From positions 62,001 to 126,000 of the forward strand of contig NZ_AJTS01000020.1 of assembly GCF_000275725.1 (NCBI RefSeq): a stretch of DNA of 64,000 nt, written 5' to 3'. Origin of the DNA: Vreelandella stevensii S18214 (GTDB lineage: Bacteria; Pseudomonadota; Gammaproteobacteria; Pseudomonadales; Halomonadaceae). The notes under the pieces were generated by a model. The model worked only from the letters and a program-made list of their open reading frames with translations. It was not told where the DNA came from and made no database searches. Of this stretch, positions 19,343 through 29,469 are shown piece by piece. A program made the translations under genes and the position numbers. Positions within the stretch are counted from its first letter, which is position 1; each line of letters starts with the position of its first letter.

Positions 19343-20695
19343 TCAGGCGCCCGCCTGCTCGCCTTCTTCAGCGGTCTCATCTTGCTCAGCCTGCTGCTGG
19401 GCAGCTGCCAGTGCCTGCTGATAAGACATTTCCACGTCTTTGACGTTCGTTTGTTCCAGCAGTTTCTCGACCGCTTTCTCTTCGAGGATGGCCGATTTCA
19501 CCTGGGCCTTGAGCTGCTCGTTACCCATGTAGTACTCGACGACTTCAGAGGGGTCCTGATACTGCTCGGCCAGCTCTTCCACCTTCGCCTTGATGGCATC
19601 ATCGTCGGCATCCAGCTCGTTGGCCTTGATGACTTCCGCCAGCAACAAACCAACCTGCACGCGGCTCTTGGCCTGATCGGCAAACAGTTCGTTGGGCAGC
19701 TGGCTGACGTCGAAATCTTCACCCAGACCAAACTGCTGTGCTGCCTGACGCTTCATGGCGTCGGTTTCCTGCTGCACCAGCGCGCTCGGCACGGGGATGT
19801 CGTTGGCTTTCTTCAGCGCATCCAGCACCTGCTGCTTGACCCGGTTATCCACGGCCTGTGCCGCTTCACGGGTCATGTTCTTCTTGATTTCAGCGCGGAA
19901 CTGGCTCTCGTCACCGCCTTCAACGCCAAAACGCTCGATGAACGCAGCATCCACTTCCGGCAACTTCTGGCTGCTGACCTTATGGACGGTGACCTTGAAA
20001 GTCGCTTCCTGGCCAGCCAGATGCTCGGCCTGGTAATCCGCAGGGAAAGTCACGGAAATCGTCTTCTCGTCACCCGCCTTGGCACCGATCAGCTGATCTT
20101 CGAAACCAGGAATGAAGCTGTTCGATCCGATGACCAACGCGTGGCCTTCTGCACTGCCGCCTTCGAAAGGCTCATCGCCCAGGAAACCCTGGAAGTCGAT
20201 GGTGACCTGATCGCCAGAGGCAGCAGCGGCGTCGACTTCTTCCCAGGCAGCGTTTTGCTTGCGCAGGGTGTCGATCATTTCGTCGACATCGGCGTCATTG
20301 ACGGCAACTACCGGACGCTCTACCTCGGCGCCTTCGATGGAGGTCAGCTCGACCTGCGGGTAGATTTCCATGATGGCAACGAACTCTAGATCCTTGCCTG
20401 CCTGGTTTACCTTCGGCTCGATCTGCGGGAAACCGGCAGGGTTGAGTCCTTCTTCGGTAATGGCGCGCACGTAACGCTCGCGCATGACTTCGCCAACCAC
20501 TTCGTTGCGCACGCTGTCGCCGTAACGCTGGTTAACAACGGCCATCGGCACCCGGCCTTGGCGGAAACCGTTCAAGCGAACGTTTTTCGCCGTCTCTTTC
20601 AAGCGAGCGCTGACGGCCCCATCGATTTCTGCTGCCGGCACTTGAATAGTGATGCGGCGTTCGATCTGGGAGGTCGTCTCGACGGAAACTTGCAT
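19343..20695 (-). CDS. tig: Trigger factor
   Basis: Ribosome-associated chaperone and prolyl isomerase that meets nascent chains at the tunnel exit. The 450 residues include the ribosome-binding signature GFRQGRVP (43-50), the FKBP-type domain in the middle (DQVTIDFQGFLGDEPFEGG) and the long C-terminal chaperone domain, ending in an acidic, Gln/Glu-rich tail. The ATG follows AGAGGACAATTC. It is the first gene of the quality-control cluster. The 176 bases upstream hold no gene that I can see. Confidence 0.97.
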   Translation of the reverse strand: MQVSVETTSQIERRITIQVPAAEIDGAVSARLKETAKNVRLNGFRQGRVPMAVVNQRYGDSVRNEVVGEVMRERYVRAITEEGLNPAGFPQIEPKVNQAGKDLEFVAIMEIYPQVELTSIEGAEVERPVVAVNDADVDEMIDTLRKQNAAWEEVDAAAASGDQVTIDFQGFLGDEPFEGGSAEGHALVIGSNSFIPGFEDQLIGAKAGDEKTISVTFPADYQAEHLAGQEATFKVTVHKVSSQKLPEVDAAFIERFGVEGGDESQFRAEIKKNMTREAAQAVDNRVKQQVLDALKKANDIPVPSALVQQETDAMKRQAAQQFGLGEDFDVSQLPNELFADQAKSRVQVGLLLAEVIKANELDADDDAIKAKVEELAEQYQDPSEVVEYYMGNEQLKAQVKSAILEEKAVEKLLEQTNVKDVEMSYQQALAAAQQQAEQDETAEEGEQAGA

Positions 20696-20871
20696 GAATT
20701 GTCCTCTAGCGGCTGGGCGTTGGGTTGATTATGTAACATTGATTCAAGAGGGCGATTTTAAGAACCCTGACGCAAGGTGGCAAGCGCCATGCTCGCAAGA
20801 TGGGGGCTAGCCCTGCAATTTCAAGGGTTCGAGCGCCAAAAACCGACGATTATCCGGTCCTTTCACGGCTC

Positions 20872-21240
20872 TCAATCCCGCGCGCGCCACCAAAGCGTGA
20901 CAGCGTGCAGCAATAAGCCACAGGTGGTCGCATGGGAAATGAACTCTTGCCAGCTTATCCACGCAGTGAACAGGGCGTGCCAGCTTCCCATGAGGATGGC
21001 ACCCAACACCATCATGACGCTCAGACGTTTGAGCAGCCCAGGCAGCCGCTGGCGTGCCTCTACAGGCAGCATCTTCCACTGCACCGCCGCTGCCCCGGCC
21101 ACCAGCACCAAAGCCATGACGATGAGCGTTTGACGAGTCTCATGACCGCCCGCCAGATAGCGCGGCAGTGCAGACAGCATGACCACGCATAGACCCAAGG
21201 CAATACTGACTCGTTCAGGAGAGTGAACCGCTGGCTGCAT
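20872..21240 (-). CDS. Hypothetical inner-membrane protein coupled to a MioC-like flavodoxin
   Basis: A 122-residue protein I do not recognise. From the ATG at 21240 it has three to four hydrophobic segments (for example VSIALGLCVVMLSALPRYLA, TLIVMALVLVAGAAAV and LSVMMVLGAILMGSWHALF) and an aromatic C-terminus ending in LWWRARD. The start is two bases past the stop of the flavodoxin gene, so the pair is surely cotranscribed. Longer in-frame extensions overlap the flavodoxin gene and lack a better start. No cofactor-binding motif is evident. A role as membrane partner of the flavodoxin is a guess from context only. Confidence 0.7.
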   Translation of the reverse strand: MQPAVHSPERVSIALGLCVVMLSALPRYLAGGHETRQTLIVMALVLVAGAAAVQWKMLPVEARQRLPGLLKRLSVMMVLGAILMGSWHALFTAWISWQEFISHATTCGLLLHAVTLWWRARD

Positions 21241-21242
21241 GG

Positions 21243-21704
21243 CTATGCCACCTTCAACTGCTGAGCCACAATCCACTCTTCTACCCACGGCACTGCAGCA
21301 TCATCGGCCATGAAGGTCTCCATGGCATCGATTTCCAGGCGCTCCCCAAGGCGCTGCGCCCCCATCGAGGCCAGCAACTCATCCAGCTCGCGGCCCGCCC
21401 CACAAAATGTATCCCCATAGGAGCTATCCCCCAGGGCGATGAGTCCATAGCGCAAGCCGGTAAGCGAGGGTGACTGATCTTTCAGGCTGCGCACGAACGG
21501 TACGATGTTGCCAGGAAAGTCGCCACTACCGGTGGTCGACAGGCAAAACAGCGTCAGATCATCATTGCCACTCACGTCGGACAGCGAGGGCTGTTCAGAC
21601 ACGGCCACGGCATATCCCGCCTGCTCGAACAGTGGCTTTACCTGTTCGGCCACATCAAGGGCACCGCCGTACATGGTGCCCACCACAATCGTCATCTTGG
21701 GCAT
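21243..21704 (-). CDS. mioC: MioC-like flavodoxin
   Basis: Small FMN-binding electron carrier of 153 residues. The flavodoxin phosphate-binding loop is near the N-terminus (VVGTMYGGALDVAE), and later loops STTGSGDFPGN and ALGDSSYGDTFCGAGRELD are typical of the MioC/sulfite-reductase flavodoxin type. MioC in E. coli is linked to biotin synthase electron supply; the partner here is unknown. The start follows GGGAGTAAGCA. It is divergent from the DUF2788 gene across 141 bases and is followed after two bases by an unknown membrane protein gene. The gene symbol is by similarity; it could also be another short flavodoxin paralogue. Confidence 0.8.
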   Translation of the reverse strand: MPKMTIVVGTMYGGALDVAEQVKPLFEQAGYAVAVSEQPSLSDVSGNDDLTLFCLSTTGSGDFPGNIVPFVRSLKDQSPSLTGLRYGLIALGDSSYGDTFCGAGRELDELLASMGAQRLGERLEIDAMETFMADDAAVPWVEEWIVAQQLKVA

Positions 21705-21845
21705 TGCTTACTCCCGATTCACAATGTTCAGTCGACAAATACCTGATGAATTTGGTCAAATATTAACACGACTGGCAAAAGTCGCGCACGTTGCGCACGC
21801 CCTTCTTTCTTTTACTCTTTCATCTACATATCTGCAGGAGCGCTT

Positions 21846-22052
21846 ATGCAGCAAGCCTTTGAGACGTGGATCACCCCTATCATGATCGGCGGCTTGATCG
21901 TGTTCATGTGCTTCATCATTTGGGATTTGGCCAAAAAATCGAATGCAGGTAAGTTTGGTACGATCATGCTGTTCGTCGTTCTCGGCGCAGGCATGATGGG
22001 TTACATCATCAAGGTCGTCATCACCTGGCTGATCGAAGGGCGAGGCATGTAG
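21846..22052 (+). CDS. DUF2788 family small membrane protein
   Basis: A 68-residue protein with two hydrophobic segments (PIMIGGLIVFMCFIIWDLA and FGTIMLFVVLGAGMMGYII) joined by a short basic loop (KKSNAGK). This pattern matches the uncharacterised DUF2788 family of gammaproteobacteria. The start follows CAGGAGCGCTT. It stands alone on the plus strand between the flavodoxin and ihfA genes and ends just before a bidirectional terminator. Function unknown. Confidence 0.8.
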   Translation: MQQAFETWITPIMIGGLIVFMCFIIWDLAKKSNAGKFGTIMLFVVLGAGMMGYIIKVVITWLIEGRGM

Positions 22053-22073
22053 CCTCCATGATCGTTCAGCCAT

Positions 22074-22105
22074 AAAAAAAGGAGTGCTTCCCGGCACTCC
22101 TTTTT
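22074..22105. terminator. Bidirectional terminator between the DUF2788 gene and ihfA
   Basis: GGAGTGC and GCACTCC form a 7-bp stem with a 6-base loop, bounded by seven A on the left and five T on the right. It serves the converging DUF2788 gene and ihfA. Confidence 0.9.
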
Positions 22106-22122
22106 GACATGGGTCGCGAAGG

Positions 22123-22440
22123 CTAATCCTGCTTACCAAAACCACCTTCGCTCGCATAGCGCTCGACCTGCTGCTTGAGCTTTTGGCCAGGCCTGAAAGT
22201 CACCACCCGACGCGCCGAAATCGGAATTTCTTCGCCGGTCTTGGGGTTACGGCCCGGCCGCTCACGCTTGTCGCGCAGGTCGAAATTACCAAATCCTGAC
22301 AGCTTCACTTGCTCGTTTTCACGTAAACAAGCGCGAATCTCTTCGAAAAAAGCTTCGACCATCGCTTTTGCTTCTCGTTTTGACAGCGCCAGCTCGCTAT
22401 GTAAATGCTCTGCTAGCTCTGCTTTGGTCAACGCACCCAT
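22123..22440 (-). CDS. ihfA: Integration host factor subunit alpha
   Basis: DNA-bending protein that pairs with IhfB to shape promoters and recombination sites. The 105 residues contain [20 protein letters not shown] at the N-terminus, [20 protein letters not shown] in the DNA-binding arm and [16 protein letters not shown] at the end, distinguishing it from HU. The start follows GGAGCCTT. It comes after pheT as in E. coli. A bidirectional terminator follows. No tRNA-Pro gene follows it, unlike the arrangement I know from Pseudomonas. Confidence 0.97.
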   Translation of the reverse strand: MGALTKAELAEHLHSELALSKREAKAMVEAFFEEIRACLRENEQVKLSGFGNFDLRDKRERPGRNPKTGEEIPISARRVVTFRPGQKLKQQVERYASEGGFGKQD

Positions 22441-22519
22441 AAGGCTCCTCCATGTAGCAAACGGTGTAGCAAACGCACTGCCAGGATCGTGGTAAGCGTC
22501 ATGTCATGGCATGGCGTCA

Positions 22520-24901
22520 TCAACCGCGCAGATCAGCGTTCAGCTCGGTACGCACGGTAGTCACAATGGCATCAACCAACTGGTTGATTTCTTCATCATT
22601 TAGCGTGCGCGATGCGTGCTGCCAGGTCAAGCCCAACGCAATGCTCTTGTGACCTTCGGCAACGCCCTTACCAGCATAGACATCAAACAGCTTGATGTCT
22701 TTCAAGCTTTCCCCCGCCTGTGACTTTGCACAGTCAAGCAGCGCCTGAACGGGCGTCTCCTCCTTGACCGTGAACGCCAGGTCGCGGCGAACTTCGGGGT
22801 AGCGGGAGAGCGGCTCGAAGGCGGGAATCGCACCTTGACTCAAGGCGTCCAGCCGCACTTCGAACAGCACGGCATCCACTTTCAAGCCCAGTTTGGCACG
22901 CACCTGAGGATGCAGCGTGCCGATCCAGCCAACCGGCTCTCCTTTATGCAGCACCCTGGCCGTTTGCCCCGGATGCAGGGCAGCGTGCTCGCCGGGCTCG
23001 AAACGCCAATCCTCTGCCGCCCCCCCGAGTGCCAGCACACTCTCCAGGTCCCCCTTGAGATCGTAGAAGTCGACGGCTGCCTTGCCGCCACTCCAGCCCT
23101 CGGCCTCACGCCCACCGCACACTAGCGCCCCCATCATGGGCACCTGCGAGAGCTCGTCCAGCGGACCGTTGAACACCAGCCCGGTCTCGAAAAGGCGAAC
23201 GCGCGTCTGCTGGCGGTTGAGGTTGTGTTCCAAGGCTCTCACCAGCCCCGGAAACAGGCTGGCTCGCATGACGGACAGATCCGACGAAATCGGATTGGCC
23301 AGCACGGGTGACACGGCGTCCGGCAGCAGTGCCGCTTGCAGGTCTGGGGCGACGAAACTATACGTCACCGCCTCCTGATAACCACGGGCCACCAGCTGGT
23401 TACGCAGACGCGCCAGCGTCAGGGTCGACTCGTTGGCAGGACGCAGTGCCAAGCGAGCAGCTGGACGACGAACGGGCAGATTGTTGTACCCATGTACACG
23501 AGCAACCTCTTCGATGAGGTCTTCCTCGATGGCAATGTCAAAACGCCAGCTGGCTGCCTTGACCTTCCAACCCTCGGCCAAGCGCTCCACTTGCAGCCCC
23601 AGGCGCTCGAGAATATCGCTCACTTCATCGCCCGGCAGCTGCTTGGAAAGCGCCGCTTCGAGCCGCGCTTCACGCAGCATGATGGTCTTCGCTGCAGGCA
23701 ACGCCTGCTGGTGAACCGCCTCCGTTACCGGACCTGCCTGGCCACCGCAAATTTCCAGCAGTAGCTGGGTCGCCCGCTCGATGGCCACGCTGGCCAGCTC
23801 AGGGTCCACCCCACGCTCATAGCGGTGCGAGGCATCCGTATGGAGGCCATAAGAGCGTGCCTTGCCAGCAATCGCCAACGGCGCGAAAAACGCCGACTCC
23901 AGGAAAATAGTGTGCGTCTGCTCGTTGACGCCAGAGTTCTCCCCACCCATGACGCCGGCCATGGCCAGAGGCCCACGCTCATCAGCAATCAACAGCGTAT
24001 CCTGACGCAGCGCTACGTCCTGCCCGTCCAGTAAGGTCAGTCGCTCGGATGGCTGCGCCATGCGCACGCAAATCCCGCCATGAAGGTTGTCGCGGTCAAA
24101 GGCATGCAACGGCTGGCCCAGCTCTAGCATAACGTAGTTGGTGACATCGACGACCGGATCGATCGAGCGCACGCCACTGCGACGCAGTCGCTCTACCATC
24201 CATAGCGGCGTCTCCACCTGAACATCGACACCCTTGATAACACGCCCCAGATAGCGGGGGCACTGCTCTACGGCATCCACGCGCACCGGGAAAGTATCGT
24301 CGATCGTGGCGGGCACCGGCGTCATCTGCGGACCGCTGACAGGCAGTCGATTCAACACCCCTACCTCGCGCGCCAATCCTTTGATACTCAGGCAGTCACC
24401 GCGGTTAGGCGTCAGATCGACCTCGATGGTCATGTCGTCCAGCTGCATGTACTCGCGGAAGCTGACGCCGACCGGCGCGGCCTCGGAGAGCACCAGAATG
24501 CCTGGCGAGGTCTCTTCCTCCAACCCCAGCTCGGACGCCGAGCAGATCATGCCGTTGGATTCGACACCACGCAGCTTGGCCTTCTTGATCTTGAAGTCGC
24601 CCGGCAGCACTCCGCCCACCTGGGCAAAAGGAATTTTCTGACCGACTGCCACGTTGGCGGCACCACACACCACCTGGACAGGCGCACCGGTGCCATCATT
24701 CACGCTGCACACATTCAGCTTATCGGCATCCGGGTGCTTCTCTTTACTCAGCACTTCGGCAACGACGACACCACTGAAAGCAGCAGCAACGGCCTCGACC
24801 GCGTCGACTTCAAGCCCTGCCATGGTGATCTGATCGGCAATGGCTTGCGCATCCAACTGCGGAGAGACCCATTCACGCAGCCACTGTTCTGAAAACTTCA
24901 T
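22520..24901 (-). CDS. pheT: Phenylalanyl-tRNA synthetase beta subunit
   Basis: Large subunit of the heterotetrameric enzyme that charges tRNA-Phe; it carries the editing site and the tRNA-binding domains. The 793 residues match the family length and show the EMAP-like domain (HPDADKLNVCSVN, about 57-69), the B3/B4 editing domain, B5 and a C-terminal FDX-ACB anticodon-binding domain (PLSRYPEVRRDLAF). It follows pheS by 26 bases. The ribosome site is modest (GGGAAA), suggesting coupling to pheS. Confidence 0.97.
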   Translation of the reverse strand: MKFSEQWLREWVSPQLDAQAIADQITMAGLEVDAVEAVAAAFSGVVVAEVLSKEKHPDADKLNVCSVNDGTGAPVQVVCGAANVAVGQKIPFAQVGGVLPGDFKIKKAKLRGVESNGMICSASELGLEEETSPGILVLSEAAPVGVSFREYMQLDDMTIEVDLTPNRGDCLSIKGLAREVGVLNRLPVSGPQMTPVPATIDDTFPVRVDAVEQCPRYLGRVIKGVDVQVETPLWMVERLRRSGVRSIDPVVDVTNYVMLELGQPLHAFDRDNLHGGICVRMAQPSERLTLLDGQDVALRQDTLLIADERGPLAMAGVMGGENSGVNEQTHTIFLESAFFAPLAIAGKARSYGLHTDASHRYERGVDPELASVAIERATQLLLEICGGQAGPVTEAVHQQALPAAKTIMLREARLEAALSKQLPGDEVSDILERLGLQVERLAEGWKVKAASWRFDIAIEEDLIEEVARVHGYNNLPVRRPAARLALRPANESTLTLARLRNQLVARGYQEAVTYSFVAPDLQAALLPDAVSPVLANPISSDLSVMRASLFPGLVRALEHNLNRQQTRVRLFETGLVFNGPLDELSQVPMMGALVCGGREAEGWSGGKAAVDFYDLKGDLESVLALGGAAEDWRFEPGEHAALHPGQTARVLHKGEPVGWIGTLHPQVRAKLGLKVDAVLFEVRLDALSQGAIPAFEPLSRYPEVRRDLAFTVKEETPVQALLDCAKSQAGESLKDIKLFDVYAGKGVAEGHKSIALGLTWQHASRTLNDEEINQLVDAIVTTVRTELNADLRG

Positions 24902-24927
24902 AATTTTTCCCGTCGTAAGCAGCAGTA

Positions 24928-25953
<1,026 letters not shown>

Positions 25954-26008
25954 TCACTCCGAATTAAGCGGCTCCATCCACGGGGATGGCTGGCATGTAG
26001 AAGGTGAC

Positions 26009-26044
26009 AAAAAAAACAGGGGAAGAGCGGCTGCTCTTCCCCTG
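26009..26044 (-). terminator. Strong terminator between rplT and pheS
   Basis: On the minus strand CAGGGGAAGAGC and GCTCTTCCCCTG form a perfect 12-bp stem with a 4-base loop, followed by eight T. It should end the thrS-infC-rpmI-rplT transcript unless relieved. Confidence 0.92.
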
Positions 26045-26105
26045 CATGGGTCACACTGAAATGACCACGGGCATTTCACGCCAGGCTAGCCCAGCGAGAA
26101 GTGCC

Positions 26106-26459
26106 TTATTGGGCAGCCTTGGCTTTTTCCACGATAGCAGCAAAAGCGGCTTTCTCGTGTACAGCCAGGTCGGCCAATACTTTACGGTCAATTTCAATAC
26201 CGGCTTTCTTCAGGCCACCGACGAAGCGGCTGTAAGACATGCCGTTGATACGTGCACCAGCGTTGATACGCTGAATCCACAGAGCGCGGAATTGGCGCTT
26301 GCGGTTGCGACGGTCACGGTAGGCATACTGACCGGCCTTGATGACAGCCTGCTTGGCTACGCGGAAAACACGCGAACGGGCACCGTAGTAACCTTTGGCC
26401 TGCTTCAGAACTTTTTTATGGCGACGACGGGCAACTACGCCACGCTTAACACGGGTCAT
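26106..26459 (-). CDS. rplT: 50S ribosomal protein L20
   Basis: Binds 23S rRNA early in large-subunit assembly and, in E. coli, represses its own operon. The 117 residues begin [19 protein letters not shown] and contain [20 protein letters not shown], both standard for L20. The start follows AGGAGTGTGTT. It is the last gene before a strong terminator, 53 bases after rpmI. Confidence 0.98.
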   Translation of the reverse strand: MTRVKRGVVARRRHKKVLKQAKGYYGARSRVFRVAKQAVIKAGQYAYRDRRNRKRQFRALWIQRINAGARINGMSYSRFVGGLKKAGIEIDRKVLADLAVHEKAAFAAIVEKAKAAQ

Positions 26460-26512
26460 AACACACTCCTGACTTTATGACTGAGGCAATGCTCAGATAA
26501 GAAAATTCGACC

Positions 26513-26707
26513 TTACAGGTTCGGCAGCATGCGCTGAATCAGCGCTTTGTCGGCAGCATGTACTTGCTTCATGCCACGCAGCTGACGCTTACGCTTGGTC
26601 GACTTCTTGGTCAAGATGTGGCTACGGAAAGACTGCTTGTGCTTGAAGCCGTTAGCGGTCTTTTTGAAGCGCTTGGCAGCGCCGCTGTTGCTTTTGATTT
26701 TCGGCAT
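26513..26707 (-). CDS. rpmI: 50S ribosomal protein L35
   Basis: Small basic ribosomal protein of 64 residues ([20 protein letters not shown] at the start, [18 protein letters not shown] later). The ATG at 26707 is the family start; longer in-frame reading adds 17 residues with no conserved content. It lies between infC and rplT in the universal IF3-L35-L20 order and is probably controlled with them by L20. Confidence 0.98.
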   Translation of the reverse strand: MPKIKSNSGAAKRFKKTANGFKHKQSFRSHILTKKSTKRKRQLRGMKQVHAADKALIQRMLPNL

Positions 26708-26788
26708 GAGATAACTCCGCTCGATATTTTTTAGAAAACCCAGGGCCGACCAGCGCACACGCGCTGGCCCGTTAACAACGCCGTTGGA

Positions 26789-27328
26789 TCACTTCTTTTT
26801 CGGGGCAAGGATCATGATCATCTGGCGGCCTTCCATTTTCGGGAAAGACTCCACCGCTCCGATCTCTTCCAGGTCTGCCGCGATTCGCTCCATCAGCTTG
26901 CGGCCGATGTCCTGATGCGCCATTTCACGACCACGGAAGCGCAATGTGACCTTGCCTTTGTCACCACCTTCCAGGAAGCGAATCAGGTTTTTAAGCTTGA
27001 CCTGATAATCGCCCTCGTCGGTGCCAGGACGGAATTTGACTTCCTTGACCTGGATTTGCTTCTGCTTTTTCTTTTGAGCCGCTTTCTGCTTCTTGGTCTC
27101 AAAAACGAATTTACCGTAATCCATGATCTTACAGACGATGGGGTCGGCATTCGAAATTTGCACGAGATCCAGACCTGCCGCTTCTGCACGCTCAAGAGCC
27201 TCGGAGGTGGGCACAACACCCAACTGCTCGCCTTCGGCATCGATTAAACGTACTTCTTCTTCGGTGATCCGCTCGTTCATTGGTGGGCGTTTATCTTGTG
27301 GACGCCCGCGCTGATTGCTTCGCTTGAT
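26789..27328 (-). CDS. infC: Translation initiation factor IF-3, ATC start codon
   Basis: IF-3 keeps ribosomal subunits apart and proofreads start codons. I place the start at ATC (27328-27326) because GGAG lies 8 bases upstream, only 12 bases from the thrS stop. Sixteen further codons (beginning [16 protein letters not shown]) then run in frame into the conserved N-domain. The first ATG, at 27280, has no ribosome binding site before it and would lose the basic leader common to IF-3. The 179-residue product has the expected N-domain ([13 protein letters not shown]), linker ([20 protein letters not shown]) and C-domain ([14 protein letters not shown]). A non-AUG start is known to mediate IF-3 autoregulation in E. 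coli (AUU). If annotated by ATG the protein would be 163 residues. Confidence 0.93.
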   Translation of the reverse strand: MKRSNQRGRPQDKRPPMNERITEEEVRLIDAEGEQLGVVPTSEALERAEAAGLDLVQISNADPIVCKIMDYGKFVFETKKQKAAQKKKQKQIQVKEVKFRPGTDEGDYQVKLKNLIRFLEGGDKGKVTLRFRGREMAHQDIGRKLMERIAADLEEIGAVESFPKMEGRQMIMILAPKKK

Positions 27329-27340
27329 TGCTCTGTCTCC

Positions 27341-29263
27341 TTAGGCAATTGACGATGTCGCCAGGGCTGCTCTCTCTGCACTGAACTTTTCGATGAACTC
27401 ATCGATGGTCATGGTGCCGAGATTTTCGCCGCTGCGAGTACGCACGGCCACTGAGTCAGCTTCTACTTCCTTATCTCCTACCACCAGAAGATAGGGAACT
27501 TTCTGTAATGTATGCTCACGGATTTTAAAGCCGATCTTCTCGTTCCTCAAGTCCGCCTTGACCCGTAAGCCATTTTTTTGCAGCCGACGCTCCACTTCCA
27601 GAGCAAAATCGCGCTGTGCATCGGTAATCGTCATCAACACCGCTTGCTGCGGGGCCAACCATAATGGCATAGCACCTGCGTAGTGCTCAATCAAAATACC
27701 CAGGAAACGTTCGAAAGAGCCCAGAATGGCACGGTGCAGCATGACCGGCGTCTTGCGCGCCCCGTCTTCATCCACGTACTGGGCGCCCAAACGGCCCGGC
27801 AGGTTGAAGTCCAGCTGCAGGGTGCCGCACTGCCATACTCGGTTCAGACAGTCGCGCAGCGCAAACTCGATTTTGGGACCATAAAAAGCCCCCTCACCCG
27901 GCTGCAACTCCCACTCAAGCCCCGTGGCATTCAAGGCAGCTTCCAGGCCCTGCTCGGCGCGATCCCACATTTCTGCTTCACCAAGGAAGTCTTCAGGGCG
28001 CGTGGACAGCTTCAACTCGACGTCATCGAACCCCAGCGTCTTGTAGACTTGCAACGTCAACGCAATGAACGCTTCGGCTTCTGCCTGAATCTGCTTTTCG
28101 GTGCAGAAGATGTGTGCATCGTCCTGGGTAAACCCGCGTACACGCATCAGACCATGCAGTGACCCAGAGGGTTCATTACGATGGCAGCTGCCAAACTCGG
28201 CCAGGCGCAAAGGCAGGTCGCGGTAGCTCTTCAGGCCCTGATTGAACACCTGCACATGGCAAGGACAGTTCATCGGCTTGACCGCGTACTCACGCTTCTC
28301 GGACTCCGTGGTGAACATCAGCTCACTGTAGTGCCCCCAGTGGCCTGATTTTTTCCACAGCGAAAGATCGACCACCTGGGGTGTCTTGATCTCCTGGTAG
28401 CCATGCGCCCGCTGCACATTACGCATGTACTCTTCAAGAGCCTGATACATGGTCCAGCCATTGGGGTGCCAGAACACCATGCCCGGGGCTTCTTCCTGGA
28501 GATGGAAGAGGTCCATTTTACGCGCCAATTTACGGTGGTCACGCTTCTCAGCTTCCTCCAGCCGCTTCAGGTAAGCCTTGAGCTGCTTTTTATCACTCCA
28601 GGCCGTACCGTAAATACGCGTAAGCATCGGGTTGGAAGCGTCCCCCCGCCAGTAGGCACCTGCCAGCTTGGTCAATTTGAAAGCTTTCAGATGCCGGGTG
28701 TTCGGGACGTGAGGCCCCCGACACATGTCCGTATACTCTTCATGGTGATACAGGCGGATAGCGGCACCGTCAGGAATGTCACGGATGATTTCCTGCTTAT
28801 AGGGCTCGTCACGCTGCTCGAAAGTGGCCATGGCCTTGGCGCTATCGACGTATTCACGCACTACGTCGTACTCCTGATCGATCAACGCCTGCATACGCTT
28901 CTCGATCGCTTCCAGATCTTCGGGCGTCACGGATTGGCCAAAATCGATATCGTAGTAAAACCCATCATCGATGACCGGGCCAATCGCCATTTTGGCATTG
29001 GGGTAGAGCTGCTTCACGGCATGACCAATCAGGTGTGCACACGAGTGGCGAATGATCTCCAGCCCCTCGTCGTCACGCGCCGTGATGATGGAGACATCGG
29101 CATCCTGCTCGATGACATCCGCTGCATCCACCAGCACCCCATCAATCTTGCCCGCCACGCAGGCCTTGGCCAAACCAGGGCCAATGGACTCTGCCAACTG
29201 CATGATGGAAAGGGGGCTATCAAATGTTCTCTGGCTGCCGTCAGGCAGTGTCACTATGGGCAT
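27341..29263 (-). CDS. thrS: Threonyl-tRNA synthetase
   Basis: Class II synthetase that charges and edits tRNA-Thr. The 640 residues show the TGS domain (1-60), the editing domain with [16 protein letters not shown] (about 73-88), the catalytic core ([11 protein letters not shown], then [11 protein letters not shown] and RMRGFTQDD-like [14 protein letters not shown]) and the anticodon domain at the C-terminus. ATG follows AAGGAATATTTGA. It heads the thrS-infC-rpmI-rplT group, with infC 12 bases downstream. A leader hairpin at 29287-29307 mimics a tRNA-Thr anticodon arm, suggesting translational self-repression. Confidence 0.98.
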   Translation of the reverse strand: MPIVTLPDGSQRTFDSPLSIMQLAESIGPGLAKACVAGKIDGVLVDAADVIEQDADVSIITARDDEGLEIIRHSCAHLIGHAVKQLYPNAKMAIGPVIDDGFYYDIDFGQSVTPEDLEAIEKRMQALIDQEYDVVREYVDSAKAMATFEQRDEPYKQEIIRDIPDGAAIRLYHHEEYTDMCRGPHVPNTRHLKAFKLTKLAGAYWRGDASNPMLTRIYGTAWSDKKQLKAYLKRLEEAEKRDHRKLARKMDLFHLQEEAPGMVFWHPNGWTMYQALEEYMRNVQRAHGYQEIKTPQVVDLSLWKKSGHWGHYSELMFTTESEKREYAVKPMNCPCHVQVFNQGLKSYRDLPLRLAEFGSCHRNEPSGSLHGLMRVRGFTQDDAHIFCTEKQIQAEAEAFIALTLQVYKTLGFDDVELKLSTRPEDFLGEAEMWDRAEQGLEAALNATGLEWELQPGEGAFYGPKIEFALRDCLNRVWQCGTLQLDFNLPGRLGAQYVDEDGARKTPVMLHRAILGSFERFLGILIEHYAGAMPLWLAPQQAVLMTITDAQRDFALEVERRLQKNGLRVKADLRNEKIGFKIREHTLQKVPYLLVVGDKEVEADSVAVRTRSGENLGTMTIDEFIEKFSAERAALATSSIA

Positions 29264-29286
29264 TCAAATATTCCTTGAGCGCAGTG

Positions 29287-29307
29287 GTGATCCATACCAG
29301 GGATCAC
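29287..29307 (-). promoter_or_regulatory. Putative thrS operator hairpin mimicking the tRNA-Thr anticodon loop
   Basis: In the thrS leader (minus strand, -44 to -24 from the ATG), GTGATCC and GGATCAC form a perfect 7-bp stem closing a 7-base loop, CTGGTAT. Read as an anticodon loop it has U at position 33, GGU at 34-36 and a purine at 37, the layout of tRNA-Thr(GGU). E. coli ThrRS represses its own mRNA through a leader hairpin in the same position that copies the tRNA-Thr anticodon loop. The match is seen directly; the function is inferred. Confidence 0.65.
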
Positions 29308-29375
29308 ATTTCGCTATCAACGGTAGAAAAACGGACTCAAAACCGGCCGACAGCCTAACAGACTTTGGCATCTCG

Positions 29376-29408
29376 TAAAATAAAACGGGAGGCCCATGGC
29401 CTCCCGTT
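29376..29408 (-). terminator. Terminator after the OmpA-type lipoprotein gene
   Basis: AACGGGAGGCC and GGCCTCCCGTT form an 11-bp stem with a 3-base loop, followed on the minus strand by TTATTTTAC. It separates the lipoprotein gene from the thrS promoter region. Confidence 0.85.
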
Positions 29409-29469
29409 CTTTTGCTCTCTTTCAGCGTCAGGCGTACAGCCTGTCAAGGAGCATTATGCTGGCAAGTGA

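Noticed and set aside
20800-20860. GGTTCGAG resembling a tRNA T-loop downstream of the unknown membrane protein gene
   Set aside because: No acceptor, D or anticodon arm could be paired around it on either strand.
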